Source: an uncultured Blautia sp. (GTDB lineage Bacteria > Bacillota > Clostridia > Lachnospirales > Lachnospiraceae). Taken from it: DNA of 41,519 nt. Made by a program: the position numbers and the translations under genes. How positions within the stretch are numbered: the stretch's first letter is position 1; the number at the start of each line of letters is the position of its first letter. Of this stretch, positions 26,020-33,644 are shown piece after piece. The notes beneath the pieces are model-generated. The model saw nothing but the letters and a program-made list of their open reading frames with translations. It was not told the DNA's origin and searched no databases. The DNA lies in contig NZ_CAKROJ010000014.1 of assembly GCF_934372025.1 (NCBI RefSeq), positions 1-41,519 on the forward strand, given 5' to 3'.

Positions 26020-26635
26020 TTTGGATGGAGTAATATGTCATACTGATAAATATCATTACGAAGCATGGAAAAAGGTTGCAGATGAGCTGGGAATCTATTT
26101 TGATGAAGAAATCAATAACAGACTCAGAGGCGTAAGCCGTATGGAAAGCTTTGAAATCATCCTTGAACGCTACAGCGGAACAATGGAAGAGGAAGAAAAA
26201 GTACTCTGGATAACAAAGAAAAATGATATTTATAAAGAGCTTTTGAAAAATATGAATCCTTCAGATCTGTCTGCAGAAGTAAAGGAAACACTTGATGGAT
26301 TACGTGCAGCAGGACTTAAGCTGGCAATCGGATCATCCAGTAAAAATGCAAGATTTATTCTTGGACAGCTGGGACTTGGTGATTATTTTGATGCTATTTC
26401 AGATGGAAATAATATTACAAGATCAAAGCCAGATCCGGAAGTGTTTATAAAAGCAGCAGAATATATTGGTGAGGAACCAGACAAATGTCTGGTGGTGGAA
26501 GACGCAAAGGCAGGACTTAAGGCGGCAATAGCAGGAGAAATGGACTGCGCAGCTATTGGTGATGCAGTTTTATGTGGCCTTGGAACCTATAATCTGACAA
26601 CATTTTCAGAGCTTCTGACAATTACAGCAGAATAG
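25991..26635 (+). CDS. pgmB: Beta-phosphoglucomutase (HAD family)
   Basis: A 214-residue HAD phosphatase-like mutase. The nucleophile motif F-D-L-D-G-V-I (Asp8, Asp10) is at the N-terminus, followed by the PgmB cap with H-Y-E-A-W-K and L-R-G-V-S-R. Later come motif II G-S-S-S-K-N, the lysine in R-S-K-P-D-P-E and V-V-E-D-A-K-A-G. It converts beta-glucose 1-phosphate to glucose 6-phosphate, the step needed after a GH65 phosphorylase. It begins inside the end of the EamA gene with AAGGAG at 25976-25981. Confidence 0.95.
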   Translation: MKKYNAIIFDLDGVICHTDKYHYEAWKKVADELGIYFDEEINNRLRGVSRMESFEIILERYSGTMEEEEKVLWITKKNDIYKELLKNMNPSDLSAEVKETLDGLRAAGLKLAIGSSSKNARFILGQLGLGDYFDAISDGNNITRSKPDPEVFIKAAEYIGEEPDKCLVVEDAKAGLKAAIAGEMDCAAIGDAVLCGLGTYNLTTFSELLTITAE

Positions 26636-26651
26636 AAAGAAGATAAGAAAG

Positions 26652-27665
26652 ATGAACGAAAGATTTTTAAATAGCCTTCTCAGCAGCATTTCTGTATCCG
26701 GTTATGAAGAACCGGTACAGGATATCGTTGAGGCAGAGATGAAAGATTATGTGGATGAGATCCGTCGTGATGAGATGCAGAATCTGACCTGCGTTTTAAA
26801 TCCGGAGAGTGATGTGAGAATCATGCTCTCAGCGCATGCAGACGAAATTGGTCTTATGATCTCAAATATCAGAGAAGATGGAAGACTGCAGGTGATCGAT
26901 AGAGGTGGAATTGTTCCGGCGACATACCCAGGGCAGCAGGTACGGATCAAAACTGCGAATGGCGAAGTCTATGGTGTGGTTGAAGCATACCGCAATCTGT
27001 TTAAAGAAGAGAATCTGGGAACCAAACATTTCCTGATTGATATTGGAGCCAAAGATAGGGAAGATGCCTTAAAATATGTTAGCTTAGGTGATCCGATTGT
27101 CAGAGATACGCAAATCCGTAAAATGGCAAATGGAAAATTCACAGCCCGTGCTCTTGATGACAGACTTGGTGTCTACATTATCATGGAAGCAATCAAACGT
27201 GCAAAAGAGCTTGGCTGTAAAGTGGGTGTTTATGGTGCTTCAACGACAGGTGAAGAGACTACAAAGACAGGGGCTTACTGGACAAGTACCAGGATCAACC
27301 CAACTATGGCAATTGTTGTTGATGTAACTTACACAAGTGACTGCAGTGGAATGGATCCAGCCGAGATGGGAACTGTTTGCCTGGGAGACGGACCGGTTCT
27401 GTGTAACAGCCCTATTGTAGTAAAGACTTTGAATACAAAGATGGAAGAATGTGCGAAAAAAGCCGGGATTCCGGTTCAGAGAGAAGCCGCAAGCAGACTT
27501 AGCTATACGGATGGTGACAAGATTCATTTTTCTAATCAGGGTGTACCGATGGTACTGGTATCTATCCCTCTGCGTTATATGCATATGCCGGCAGAAGTCG
27601 CAGATGAAAAAGATGTGGAAGGCTGTATAGAATTGATTGCGCAATTTCTTGTACATTATGTATAA
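26652..27665 (+). CDS. M42 family metallopeptidase (glutamyl aminopeptidase/FrvX-like)
   Basis: A 337-residue di-metal aminopeptidase of family M42, cytoplasmic. The metal and catalytic residues are visible: His62 in S-A-H-A-D-E-I-G, Asp169 in A-L-D-D-R-L-G, Glu201/Glu202 in T-T-G-E-E-T, Asp224 in V-V-D-V-T-Y and His311 in Y-M-H-M-P. M42 members trim peptides from the N-terminus; some are annotated as endoglucanases, which is not their usual activity. It is the last gene of the sugar operon, 16 bases after pgmB, so the imported substrate may carry a peptide part. The start has an AAGAAGATAAGAAAG-like weak site. Confidence 0.9.
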   Translation: MNERFLNSLLSSISVSGYEEPVQDIVEAEMKDYVDEIRRDEMQNLTCVLNPESDVRIMLSAHADEIGLMISNIREDGRLQVIDRGGIVPATYPGQQVRIKTANGEVYGVVEAYRNLFKEENLGTKHFLIDIGAKDREDALKYVSLGDPIVRDTQIRKMANGKFTARALDDRLGVYIIMEAIKRAKELGCKVGVYGASTTGEETTKTGAYWTSTRINPTMAIVVDVTYTSDCSGMDPAEMGTVCLGDGPVLCNSPIVVKTLNTKMEECAKKAGIPVQREAASRLSYTDGDKIHFSNQGVPMVLVSIPLRYMHMPAEVADEKDVEGCIELIAQFLVHYV

Positions 27666-27668
27666 TAA

Positions 27669-27767
27669 GGGATAGAAACATGGAAAAATGCTGACAATAC
27701 AAACATAGAAAGTTTTCTGGAATCGGATTTGAGAACTCGGGGCCGGAAATTTGAGAATGTAGAATAA
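27669..27767 (+). pseudogene. Possible 3' remnant of an unidentified gene
   Basis: After the double stop of the M42 gene, the same frame stays open for 32 codons without a start codon and ends in K-F-E-N-V-E-stop. Its last part (27750-27780) matches 33094-33124 at 27 of 31 positions; there a frame ends in M-F-E-N-L-E-stop. The parent gene was not recognised. Confidence 0.35.
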
Positions 27768-27776
27768 ACAGTAAGA

Positions 27777-27805
27777 AAGCCCCCGGGAGTTATCCCGGGG
27801 GTTTT
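27777..27805. terminator. Terminator between M42 gene and convergent MFS gene
   Basis: CCCCCGGGA (27780-27788) pairs perfectly with TCCCGGGGG (27793-27801) around GTTA, with T-run on the right and A's on the left. It can serve both converging units. Confidence 0.9.
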
Positions 27806-27841
27806 CTGATTCATAAACTCGGACTCATAAAACGTGATAGC

Positions 27842-28990
27842 TTAACATTTTCTTTCCAGCAGTTCATGCATATATACCATCAGTGCAAGTAAAATCAGTA
27901 AATATATAGGCAATAGTCTGATAGATATGTGATTTGCAATAAGGCCAAACAATGGCGGCATAAGGCATGTTCCAACGTAAGCACTTGCCATTTGCACACC
28001 AATAATTGCCTGTGAGCGTTCCGCACCAAAATGTAATGGTGTGGAGTGGATAATACAGGGATATACCGGGGCACAGCCCAGTCCGATCAATGAAAACCCA
28101 ATCAGTGAAACCGTCTTTCCAAAAGGAAGTATCATCACGATAATGCCTGTTAGAATGATCGCCTGTCCCATCCGGATCATCTGGCAGTCTTTTAACTTCA
28201 TGGCAATAAAACCATTGATTCCACGGCCAATAGTAATGCCGATACAAAACATACCGGCAAAGGAAGCTGCTGTTTTGGCATCTACGCCTTTCGACAGATG
28301 CAGGTAACTGCTTGCCCATAACATGGTTGTTGATTCAATGGCACAATAGCAGAAGAAGCAGATCATAACTGCTTTTGCACCCGGAATTGCGAGGATTTCT
28401 TTCAGAGAAAGAGCTTTTCCATGGACTGTTTCACCAGATGATGTGTTTTGTCCTTTCCATTTTGGAAGACTGAATATCAGAATTGCTGTAAGTGCGATCT
28501 GTAATACAGAAATAATCCGATATCCTGTATTCCATGTGGCACCGCCAGTCAGTACGGCACCCATGATATAAGGGCCGAGTGTAGCTCCGATGCCCCACAT
28601 ACAATGCAGCCAGCTCATATGTTTGCTGGAATAATGCAATGCAACATAATTGTTTAAAGAGGCGTCTACACTTCCGGCACCAAGACCATAAGGGATTGCC
28701 CATAAGCACAAGAGGATAAAACTGTGGCTGATAGAAAATCCCCACAGGGCAAGTGCAGTAATACCAACACTTACGGCAGTTACTTTACCCGTTCCAAATT
28801 TTCTTGTGAGGCGATCACTTTGCAGACTGGAAATGATGGTTCCCAATGCAATGATCATAGAGATTATGCCCGCGTAAGATACCGGAACCTGAAATTGTGG
28901 ATACATATTTGGCCATGCTGCACCGAGCAGAGCATCCGGAAGACCGAGACTGATAAAGGAAAGATAAATAATTGCTAATAAAAATACCAT
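27842..28990 (-). CDS. MFS transporter, FucP-like sugar permease family
   Basis: A 382-residue major facilitator protein with twelve predicted helices. Helix 1 contains G-L-P-D-A-L-L-G-A-A-W-P, a pattern typical of the fucose-permease-like MFS group, and the loop after helix 2 has S-D-R-L-T-R-K-F-G. A charged loop around residue 190 separates the two halves. The start at 28990 follows a CAGGAG site on the minus strand. It lies 40 bases downstream of the 4Fe-4S gene in the same direction and is probably co-transcribed with it. Substrate unknown. Confidence 0.88.
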   Translation of the reverse strand: MVFLLAIIYLSFISLGLPDALLGAAWPNMYPQFQVPVSYAGIISMIIALGTIISSLQSDRLTRKFGTGKVTAVSVGITALALWGFSISHSFILLCLWAIPYGLGAGSVDASLNNYVALHYSSKHMSWLHCMWGIGATLGPYIMGAVLTGGATWNTGYRIISVLQIALTAILIFSLPKWKGQNTSSGETVHGKALSLKEILAIPGAKAVMICFFCYCAIESTTMLWASSYLHLSKGVDAKTAASFAGMFCIGITIGRGINGFIAMKLKDCQMIRMGQAIILTGIIVMILPFGKTVSLIGFSLIGLGCAPVYPCIIHSTPLHFGAERSQAIIGVQMASAYVGTCLMPPLFGLIANHISIRLLPIYLLILLALMVYMHELLERKC

Positions 28991-29030
28991 TTTTCTTTAC
29001 TCCTGTTTCTTTGTGTGATGATATTATATA

Positions 29031-29858
29031 TCATAATGCCTTTTTTGGACAGCTTTTTACACATTCCAGACATAGAATGCATTCTGTAGCATTTTTTCGA
29101 TTTCTGCTGTTGTCAGTTATATCCACATCCATGGGACACACTTTTTTGCACTTTCCGCAGGAAATACATTTGTTTTTATCGCATTTGATCCGTACTATGG
29201 AAAAATAACTCATAGGCTTCAGGAACACAGTAACAGGGCATATGTATTTACAAAATGCCCTGTTATCTTTAAATAAGAATGCCAGCAAGATACCGACTGC
29301 ATAGTACAAACAGTTTCCGATAATAAAAGCCCAGAACATGATTTTCTCAATATTTCCGACTTTACAAAGAAATAATGTGCTGACAAAAATAAGGGACAAC
29401 AGAAACACAAGATAACGGATCCATCCTATTTTTTTGCGTGGAGAATGTGGCGTTTTATATGGCAGAAAGTCGAGAACCATTGCAGTCCAGCAGGCATATC
29501 CGCACCAGCCACGTCCGAAAAAGAGAGGACCAAAGATTTTGGCAACTGCATAATGAATCGTAGCCGCCTCAAATACACCGGTAAAAAGATAATACCAGAA
29601 GCCCTCAATTTGCATATTTTCATTGCAGATCAATCCAAGATACACAAGCATATAGATTCCGACGAGAAGCTGTACGATGCGCCGAGCGTACTTGTATTCT
29701 CTGATAAAAAGAAAAACACCCAGAGAAACAGAAATGCCAATATAACTGAAGTTGAACAGATAAAAAATATTCTGTTTACTCAGCCAGAGTGTGATGGCAA
29801 TGCTTTCAAATATTATGAACATGATAACCGGCATCAGATATTTTTTTATTCGATTCAT
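29031..29858 (-). CDS. 4Fe-4S binding membrane protein, NapH/YccM-like
   Basis: A 275-residue protein with about six membrane helices and two ferredoxin-type clusters at the C-terminus: C-I-S-C-G-K-C-K-K-V-C-P and C-I-L-C-L-E-C-V-K-S-C-P. The loops also carry G-R-G-W-C-G-Y-A-C-W and F-C-K-Y-I-C-P, the paired Cys motifs of NapH-like proteins. Such proteins pass electrons across or along the membrane to partner oxidoreductases; no partner is encoded next to it. ATG 29858 is preferred over the GTG at 29867, which overlaps the AGGTG ribosome site. Confidence 0.88.
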   Translation of the reverse strand: MNRIKKYLMPVIMFIIFESIAITLWLSKQNIFYLFNFSYIGISVSLGVFLFIREYKYARRIVQLLVGIYMLVYLGLICNENMQIEGFWYYLFTGVFEAATIHYAVAKIFGPLFFGRGWCGYACWTAMVLDFLPYKTPHSPRKKIGWIRYLVFLLSLIFVSTLFLCKVGNIEKIMFWAFIIGNCLYYAVGILLAFLFKDNRAFCKYICPVTVFLKPMSYFSIVRIKCDKNKCISCGKCKKVCPMDVDITDNSRNRKNATECILCLECVKSCPKKAL

Positions 29859-30083
29859 TCTTTTCACCTGCTTCTATCGTATTGGAAATGTAAGGCAATC
29901 CCTTATCAGATGTAATCCTTATGTGTGAATCATACCATAAACTTTATGAAAAGTATTGTCCGATCATGTAAAAAATAGGAAAAGAATAAAATTTTCAAAA
30001 GGATAAACCGGCGGTAATTACTGGTCATAGGGAAAATAATATGGTAACATTAAAATAGTCACTTGTATTTAGTAAAATGTTGT
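29859..30083. promoter_or_regulatory. Intergenic region with minus-strand extended -10 promoter
   Basis: On the minus strand, TGG-TATGAT (29929-29937) is an extended -10 box that could drive the 4Fe-4S/MFS pair. The rest of this A/T-rich stretch shows no gene, tRNA or convincing structured RNA. Confidence 0.4.
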
Positions 30084-30176
30084 CACAGCTTTATGGATGC
30101 GCCTCCGGAAGAATTTTTTGAACATCCGAAAAACGAGCGCATTTGCCAGTTTATCAGGAAAGTTGAGAAAAGATAA
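30084..30176 (+). pseudogene. C-terminal stub of an amino-acid ABC transporter ATPase (GlnQ type)
   Basis: The frame reads S-F-M-D-A-P-P-E-E-F-F-E-H-P-K-N-E-R-I-C-Q-F-I-R-K and stops at 30174-30176. This is the invariant tail of GlnQ/ArtP-type ATPases (F-M-D ... P-E-E-F-F-x-x-P-K-N-E-R), but the few residues normally between F-M-D and P-P-E-E-F-F are missing and nothing of the nucleotide-binding domain precedes it. It ends six bases before the deacylase gene, so an amino-acid importer once stood upstream. Confidence 0.8.
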
Positions 30177-30182
30177 TACAGA

Positions 30183-31597
30183 ATGGATTATATTATTAAA
30201 GATGGATGGATCGTAAATGGAAAAAAGGAGAAACCTTTTTATGGCGATCTTGTAATAAAAAATGGAAAAATTGCGGAAGTGGGAGCACATATTGAGATTC
30301 CTGGAGACTTTCCGAAAGAGAATATCCTGAATGCGGCCGGTGGTTATGTAACCCCCGGCTTTATTGACATTCACAGACATGGAGACTGGCAGGCATTTGG
30401 GAATGGGGATGACCAGCTTCTGAACAGGCAGGGACTGACTACAGTGGTAAATGGAAACTGTGGGCTCTCGGTGGCTCCGGCCGGAGAAAAGTTCGAGAAA
30501 GAAATCGCGGGATTTCTCAGTAGTGTGACAGGGGATTCAAAAAACAGAGAAACTGAAATCATGTCAACTATGTCTTCCTATATGTCTGCTTTACAGAAAG
30601 AAGAGCGAAGCGTCAATACGGGAATGCTTGCAGGAAATGGCACGATCCGTGCCGGAGTAAAGGGGTATGCATCCGGAAAACTTTCCAAAGAGGAGGTACA
30701 CCAGGTCTGGAATGTTGTGGAGGAATCTCTGGCAGCCGGAGCCCTTGGGATCAGTCTTGGAATTGCCTATGCTCCGGAATTTGAATATGACAGGGATGGG
30801 CTGGTGGAAGCACTGCAGCCCCTGAAAGGAACTGATATTCCTGTAACTGTTCATATCCGAAATGAAGGAGATGGGATTCTTCTGGCTCTGCAGGAGGTAA
30901 TCTCTGTGGCAGAGGAACTTAAGATTCCGCTGCATGTAAGCCATTTGAAATGCATTGGAAAGAAAAACTGGGGTGAGATGCCGGTAAGAGTACTGAAACT
31001 TTTTGACCAGGCAGCAGCGAGGGGAGTGAAAGTGGATTTTGACCTGTACCCCTATCTTACAGGTTCTACCCAGCTAGTACATCTTCTTCCGCCTCAGTTC
31101 CAGGAGGGCGGCACAGAGGCGATTTGTGCCAGACTGGCAGACCAGTCCTGCAGAAGAAAAATTACAAAGGTGCTGAAGCAGCCTTCGGATATTTTTGAAA
31201 ATATTGTGGAGCTGGCCGGATTTGATATGATTTATGCCAGCACTTTACATACAGAGAAATTCAGAAGCTATGCAGGACAGTCTATTGCAAAGATTGCAGA
31301 ACAACTTGAACAAGATCCGTATGATACCTTGTATGATATTTTGCTTGCAGAACGATGTCAGGTTACCATGCTGGACACCATTGCTTCTGAAGAGGATATG
31401 CTGTATTTTCTGAAGGACAGCCCGCGGATATCAATATTTTTCAGTTGGATAAACTGAAGGTTCATGCTGATTTTGAGAATCCGGATCAGTACTGCACTGG
31501 ATTTGATTATGTGCTGGTGGGTGGTGAGATTGCAGTAAAACAGGATGAATACAGGAACCCTCGAAGTGGCAGGATAGTGCGGAGATGTAACAAATAA
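30183..31597 (+). pseudogene. N-acyl-D-amino-acid deacylase, internally deleted and frameshifted
   Basis: The first frame (30183-31457, 424 codons) is an amidohydrolase: N-terminal composite domain, metal motif D-I-H-R-H-G-D, N-G-N-C-G and H-V-S-H-L-K-C. It follows the family up to M-L-Y-F-L-K-D-S-P, then changes abruptly and stops. From about 31424 another frame carries the true family C-terminus, A-D-I-N-I-F-Q-L-D-K-L ... G-F-D-Y-V-L-V-G-G, ending at 31597. The middle piece, roughly 80-100 residues in homologues and containing the S-D-A/G catalytic aspartate and H-P-R segment, is missing. The enzyme should be inactive. It follows the GlnQ stub and probably belonged to the same amino-acid unit. 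Confidence 0.88.
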
Positions 31598-31640
31598 ATG
31601 TTTGAGAGAACTTTGCAAAACAGAAAAAGGAAGGGACGCC

Positions 31641-31744
31641 ATGAAGTTAACAGAAGAAGAGTATATTTATTTTGTTTATTGAGTATATAAATTCATGTGG
31701 AAACAAATAATACAGTAAGATTGATTCACGCAGAAACAGCCAGT
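31641..31744 (+). pseudogene. Degenerate copy of the small gene at 33295
   Basis: Behind an AGGAAGGG site, an ATG at 31641 opens only 13 codons. From 31675 to 31744 the DNA aligns with 33313-33387, inside the intact 73-residue gene, sharing TTTATTGAG, CATGTGGA, AATACAGTAA and GCAGAA-CAGCCAGT blocks with a small indel and in-frame stops. It lies on the other side of the second ATPase from the intact copy. Confidence 0.7.
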
Positions 31745-31772
31745 AAGTTAACTGTTGTTCCAATAAAAATAC

Positions 31773-31820
31773 AAAAATCAATAGTTTTGGGACTACAATC
31801 CAAAAACTATTGATTTTTTT
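31773..31820. terminator. A/T-rich hairpin ahead of the second ATPase
   Basis: AAAAATCAATAGTTTTGG (31773-31790) pairs with its near complement at 31800-31817 (one bulged A) and a T-run follows. The arms follow the same pattern as those of the hairpin at 13842-13888 before the first ATPase. Confidence 0.75.
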
Positions 31821-31839
31821 ACTGTTTTTGGAATATAAT
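31810..31839 (+). promoter_or_regulatory. Promoter of the second DUF4143 ATPase
   Basis: TTGATT (31810-31815), inside the right arm of the hairpin, and TATAAT (31834-31839) are 18 bases apart. AAGGGAG (31851-31857) gives the ribosome site for ATG 31865. Confidence 0.55.
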
Positions 31840-31864
31840 TAGTAAAAAAGAAGGGAGCATTATT

Positions 31865-33067
31865 ATGGTTATAGAAAGAAAAGAATATTTAGAAAAACTG
31901 ATAGCCTGGAAAGATAAGCAGTTGATTAAAATTGTTACAGGTGTACGACGTTGTGGAAAATCTATGCTTCTGGAAATTTATCGCAATTATTTAAAAGAGC
32001 ATGGGATTGAGGAAGAACAGATTATTTCTATTAATTTTGAAGATCTTGATTATGAAGAACTGACAGATTACAGGAAATTATATAAATATTTAAAGGAACG
32101 TCTGATTGATGGAAAAATGACATATATTTTCCTTGATGAAATTCAGAATGTAACAGATTTTCCGAAAGTGCTGGACAGTCTTTATATTAAAAAAAACATA
32201 GATATTTATGTGACTGGTTCCAATGCATATATGTTGTCCAGTGAGATTGCAACCATGATTTCGGGAAGATATATTCAGATTGAAATGCTGCCGTTGTCTT
32301 TTAAGGAATATATGGAGAGTACTGGCAATATGAATGACAGAGGAATCAAATATGCGGAGTATTTGCAGAATAGTTCATTTCCGTTTACACTGGAATTAAA
32401 AAATCAGCCGGATGAAATCAGAGATTATCTGGAAGGAATCTATAATACGATTGTTGTAAAGGATATTATAAGCAGGAAAAAAATCACAGATACTATGATG
32501 CTTAAGAGTGTTTTAAGATTTGTGTTTGATAATATAGGAAATCCATTGTCATCAAAAAAAATTGCAGATACGATGACCTCAGAAGGGCGAAAAATTGATA
32601 CAAAAACGGTGGAAAAATATCTAGAGGCTTTTAGCGAGAGCTATATTATATATCAGGCAAAACGTTATAATATAAAGGGAAAACAATATTTAAAAACTCT
32701 TGAAAAATATTATATAGTTGATATTGGAATGAGGTATATGCTTTTAGGTTCGAGGCAGGCAGATGCAGGACATGTTCTGGAAAATATAGTTTATCTGGAA
32801 TTGTTGCGTCGAGGATATGATGTGTATGTTGGAAAAATCGATTCATATGAAGTGGATTTTGTGGCACAGAATAAAAAGGGAACGGTATATTTCCAGGTAG
32901 CACTGACTGTACGAGATGAAAATACACTTTTGAGAGAATTAAGACCATTACAGGCAATACGAGATCATTATCCAAAGATTATCTTAACAATGGATGAAGA
33001 ACCAGAAGAACAATATGAGGGAATTCGACGTATTAATGCCCGAGACTGGTTATTGGGGCTTGTATGA
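31865..33067 (+). CDS. AAA family ATPase with C-terminal DUF4143 domain (copy 2)
   Basis: A 400-residue paralogue of the protein at 13962, collinear over its whole length. Walker A is G-V-R-R-C-G-K-S (about 25-32), Walker B is I-F-L-D-E-I-Q-N and the sensor-like segment is V-T-G-S-N-A. The C-terminal domain has E-N-I-V-Y-L-E-L, G-Y-D-V-Y-V-G-K, E-V-D-F-V and Y-F-Q-V, the same nuclease-like arrangement with Gln where PD-(D/E)XK enzymes have Lys. Some family members are seen in multiple copies per genome; their role is not known. It stands alone with its own promoter between a decayed locus and a small gene, flanked by partly duplicated DNA. Confidence 0.9.
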   Translation: MVIERKEYLEKLIAWKDKQLIKIVTGVRRCGKSMLLEIYRNYLKEHGIEEEQIISINFEDLDYEELTDYRKLYKYLKERLIDGKMTYIFLDEIQNVTDFPKVLDSLYIKKNIDIYVTGSNAYMLSSEIATMISGRYIQIEMLPLSFKEYMESTGNMNDRGIKYAEYLQNSSFPFTLELKNQPDEIRDYLEGIYNTIVVKDIISRKKITDTMMLKSVLRFVFDNIGNPLSSKKIADTMTSEGRKIDTKTVEKYLEAFSESYIIYQAKRYNIKGKQYLKTLEKYYIVDIGMRYMLLGSRQADAGHVLENIVYLELLRRGYDVYVGKIDSYEVDFVAQNKKGTVYFQVALTVRDENTLLRELRPLQAIRDHYPKIILTMDEEPEEQYEGIRRINARDWLLGLV

Positions 33068-33178
33068 ATGGGGACATGATATTAGCAGATATGTTTGAGA
33101 ATCTAGAATGAACAGCATGAAAGCTCTCATGGTAATAATGCCTAAAAACAGAGACTGAATTTTTAGTAAAAATCACTT

Positions 33179-33268
33179 TTGAAAGAAGAAAAAAATAGTT
33201 TTATAATAATCATAACGGCGAGTAGCGTAATCATGCAGCAGAGCAAAAAATACGTTACTCGCTTTTAT
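33179..33268 (+). promoter_or_regulatory. Strong promoter and leader hairpin of the small gene
   Basis: TTGAAA (33179-33184), 17 bases, TATAAT (33202-33207). About ten bases later the leader forms a 12-pair stem, GCGAGTAGCGTA (33218-33229) with TACGTTACTCGC (33251-33262), one G-U pair, followed by TTTTAT. It could be an attenuator or a stability element; it is followed by AGGAGG at 33281. Confidence 0.65.
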
Positions 33269-33294
33269 AAAATTAATTTCAGGAGGTAGTGCAT

Positions 33295-33516
33295 ATGCAT
33301 GAGTATGAAATTTTTATTGAGGATATTAATCCATGTGGAGGAGAACAATACAGTAAAAAAACACTGATCGAGGCAGAAGCAGCCAGTCCGGAAGCTTATG
33401 TAAAAGAAAACGGAAGATTTCCTATCCTGGAAACTACAAGTAATGAGAGTGGAGACGTTGTAATCGTAACAGGCGATAATAACGGTTCTTTTGTACGATA
33501 TACATTTACGGAGTAA
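33295..33516 (+). CDS. Small acidic protein of unknown function
   Basis: A 73-residue acidic protein with no signal peptide or membrane helix. The sequence begins M-H-E-Y-E-I-F-I-E-D and ends N-N-G-S-F-V-R-Y-T-F; beta-strand-rich, one Cys at about residue 14. I do not recognise a family. ATG 33295 lies eight bases after a perfect AGGAGG, and a strong promoter precedes it, so it is probably well expressed. The in-frame GTG at 33289 is too close to the SD. A degenerate copy exists at 31641-31744. The next gene, a MATE exporter, is separated from it by a terminator. Confidence 0.7.
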   Translation: MHEYEIFIEDINPCGGEQYSKKTLIEAEAASPEAYVKENGRFPILETTSNESGDVVIVTGDNNGSFVRYTFTE

Positions 33517-33556
33517 AGGTGCCGGTCAGTAAGTAAAAAATATAATATTCGCCATG

Positions 33557-33616
33557 AAAAAGTGTGTAGCCTGTCAGCGTAAGTCCAGCTTATAAGACAG
33601 GGTGTGCACTTTTTTT
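33557..33616 (+). terminator. Terminator of the small gene
   Basis: AAAAAGTG...CCTGTC (33557-33575) pairs with GACAGG...CACTTTTT (33596-33613) with an internal loop, followed by a run of T. It ends the short transcript. Confidence 0.75.
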
Positions 33617-33644
33617 GTGCCAAAAAGAGAGGAGTTAAAACAAA

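Noticed and set aside
33068..33110. A short gene ending M-F-E-N-L-E after the second ATPase
   Set aside because: The frame has only about a dozen codons and no ribosome site; it is treated as part of the dispersed repeat instead.
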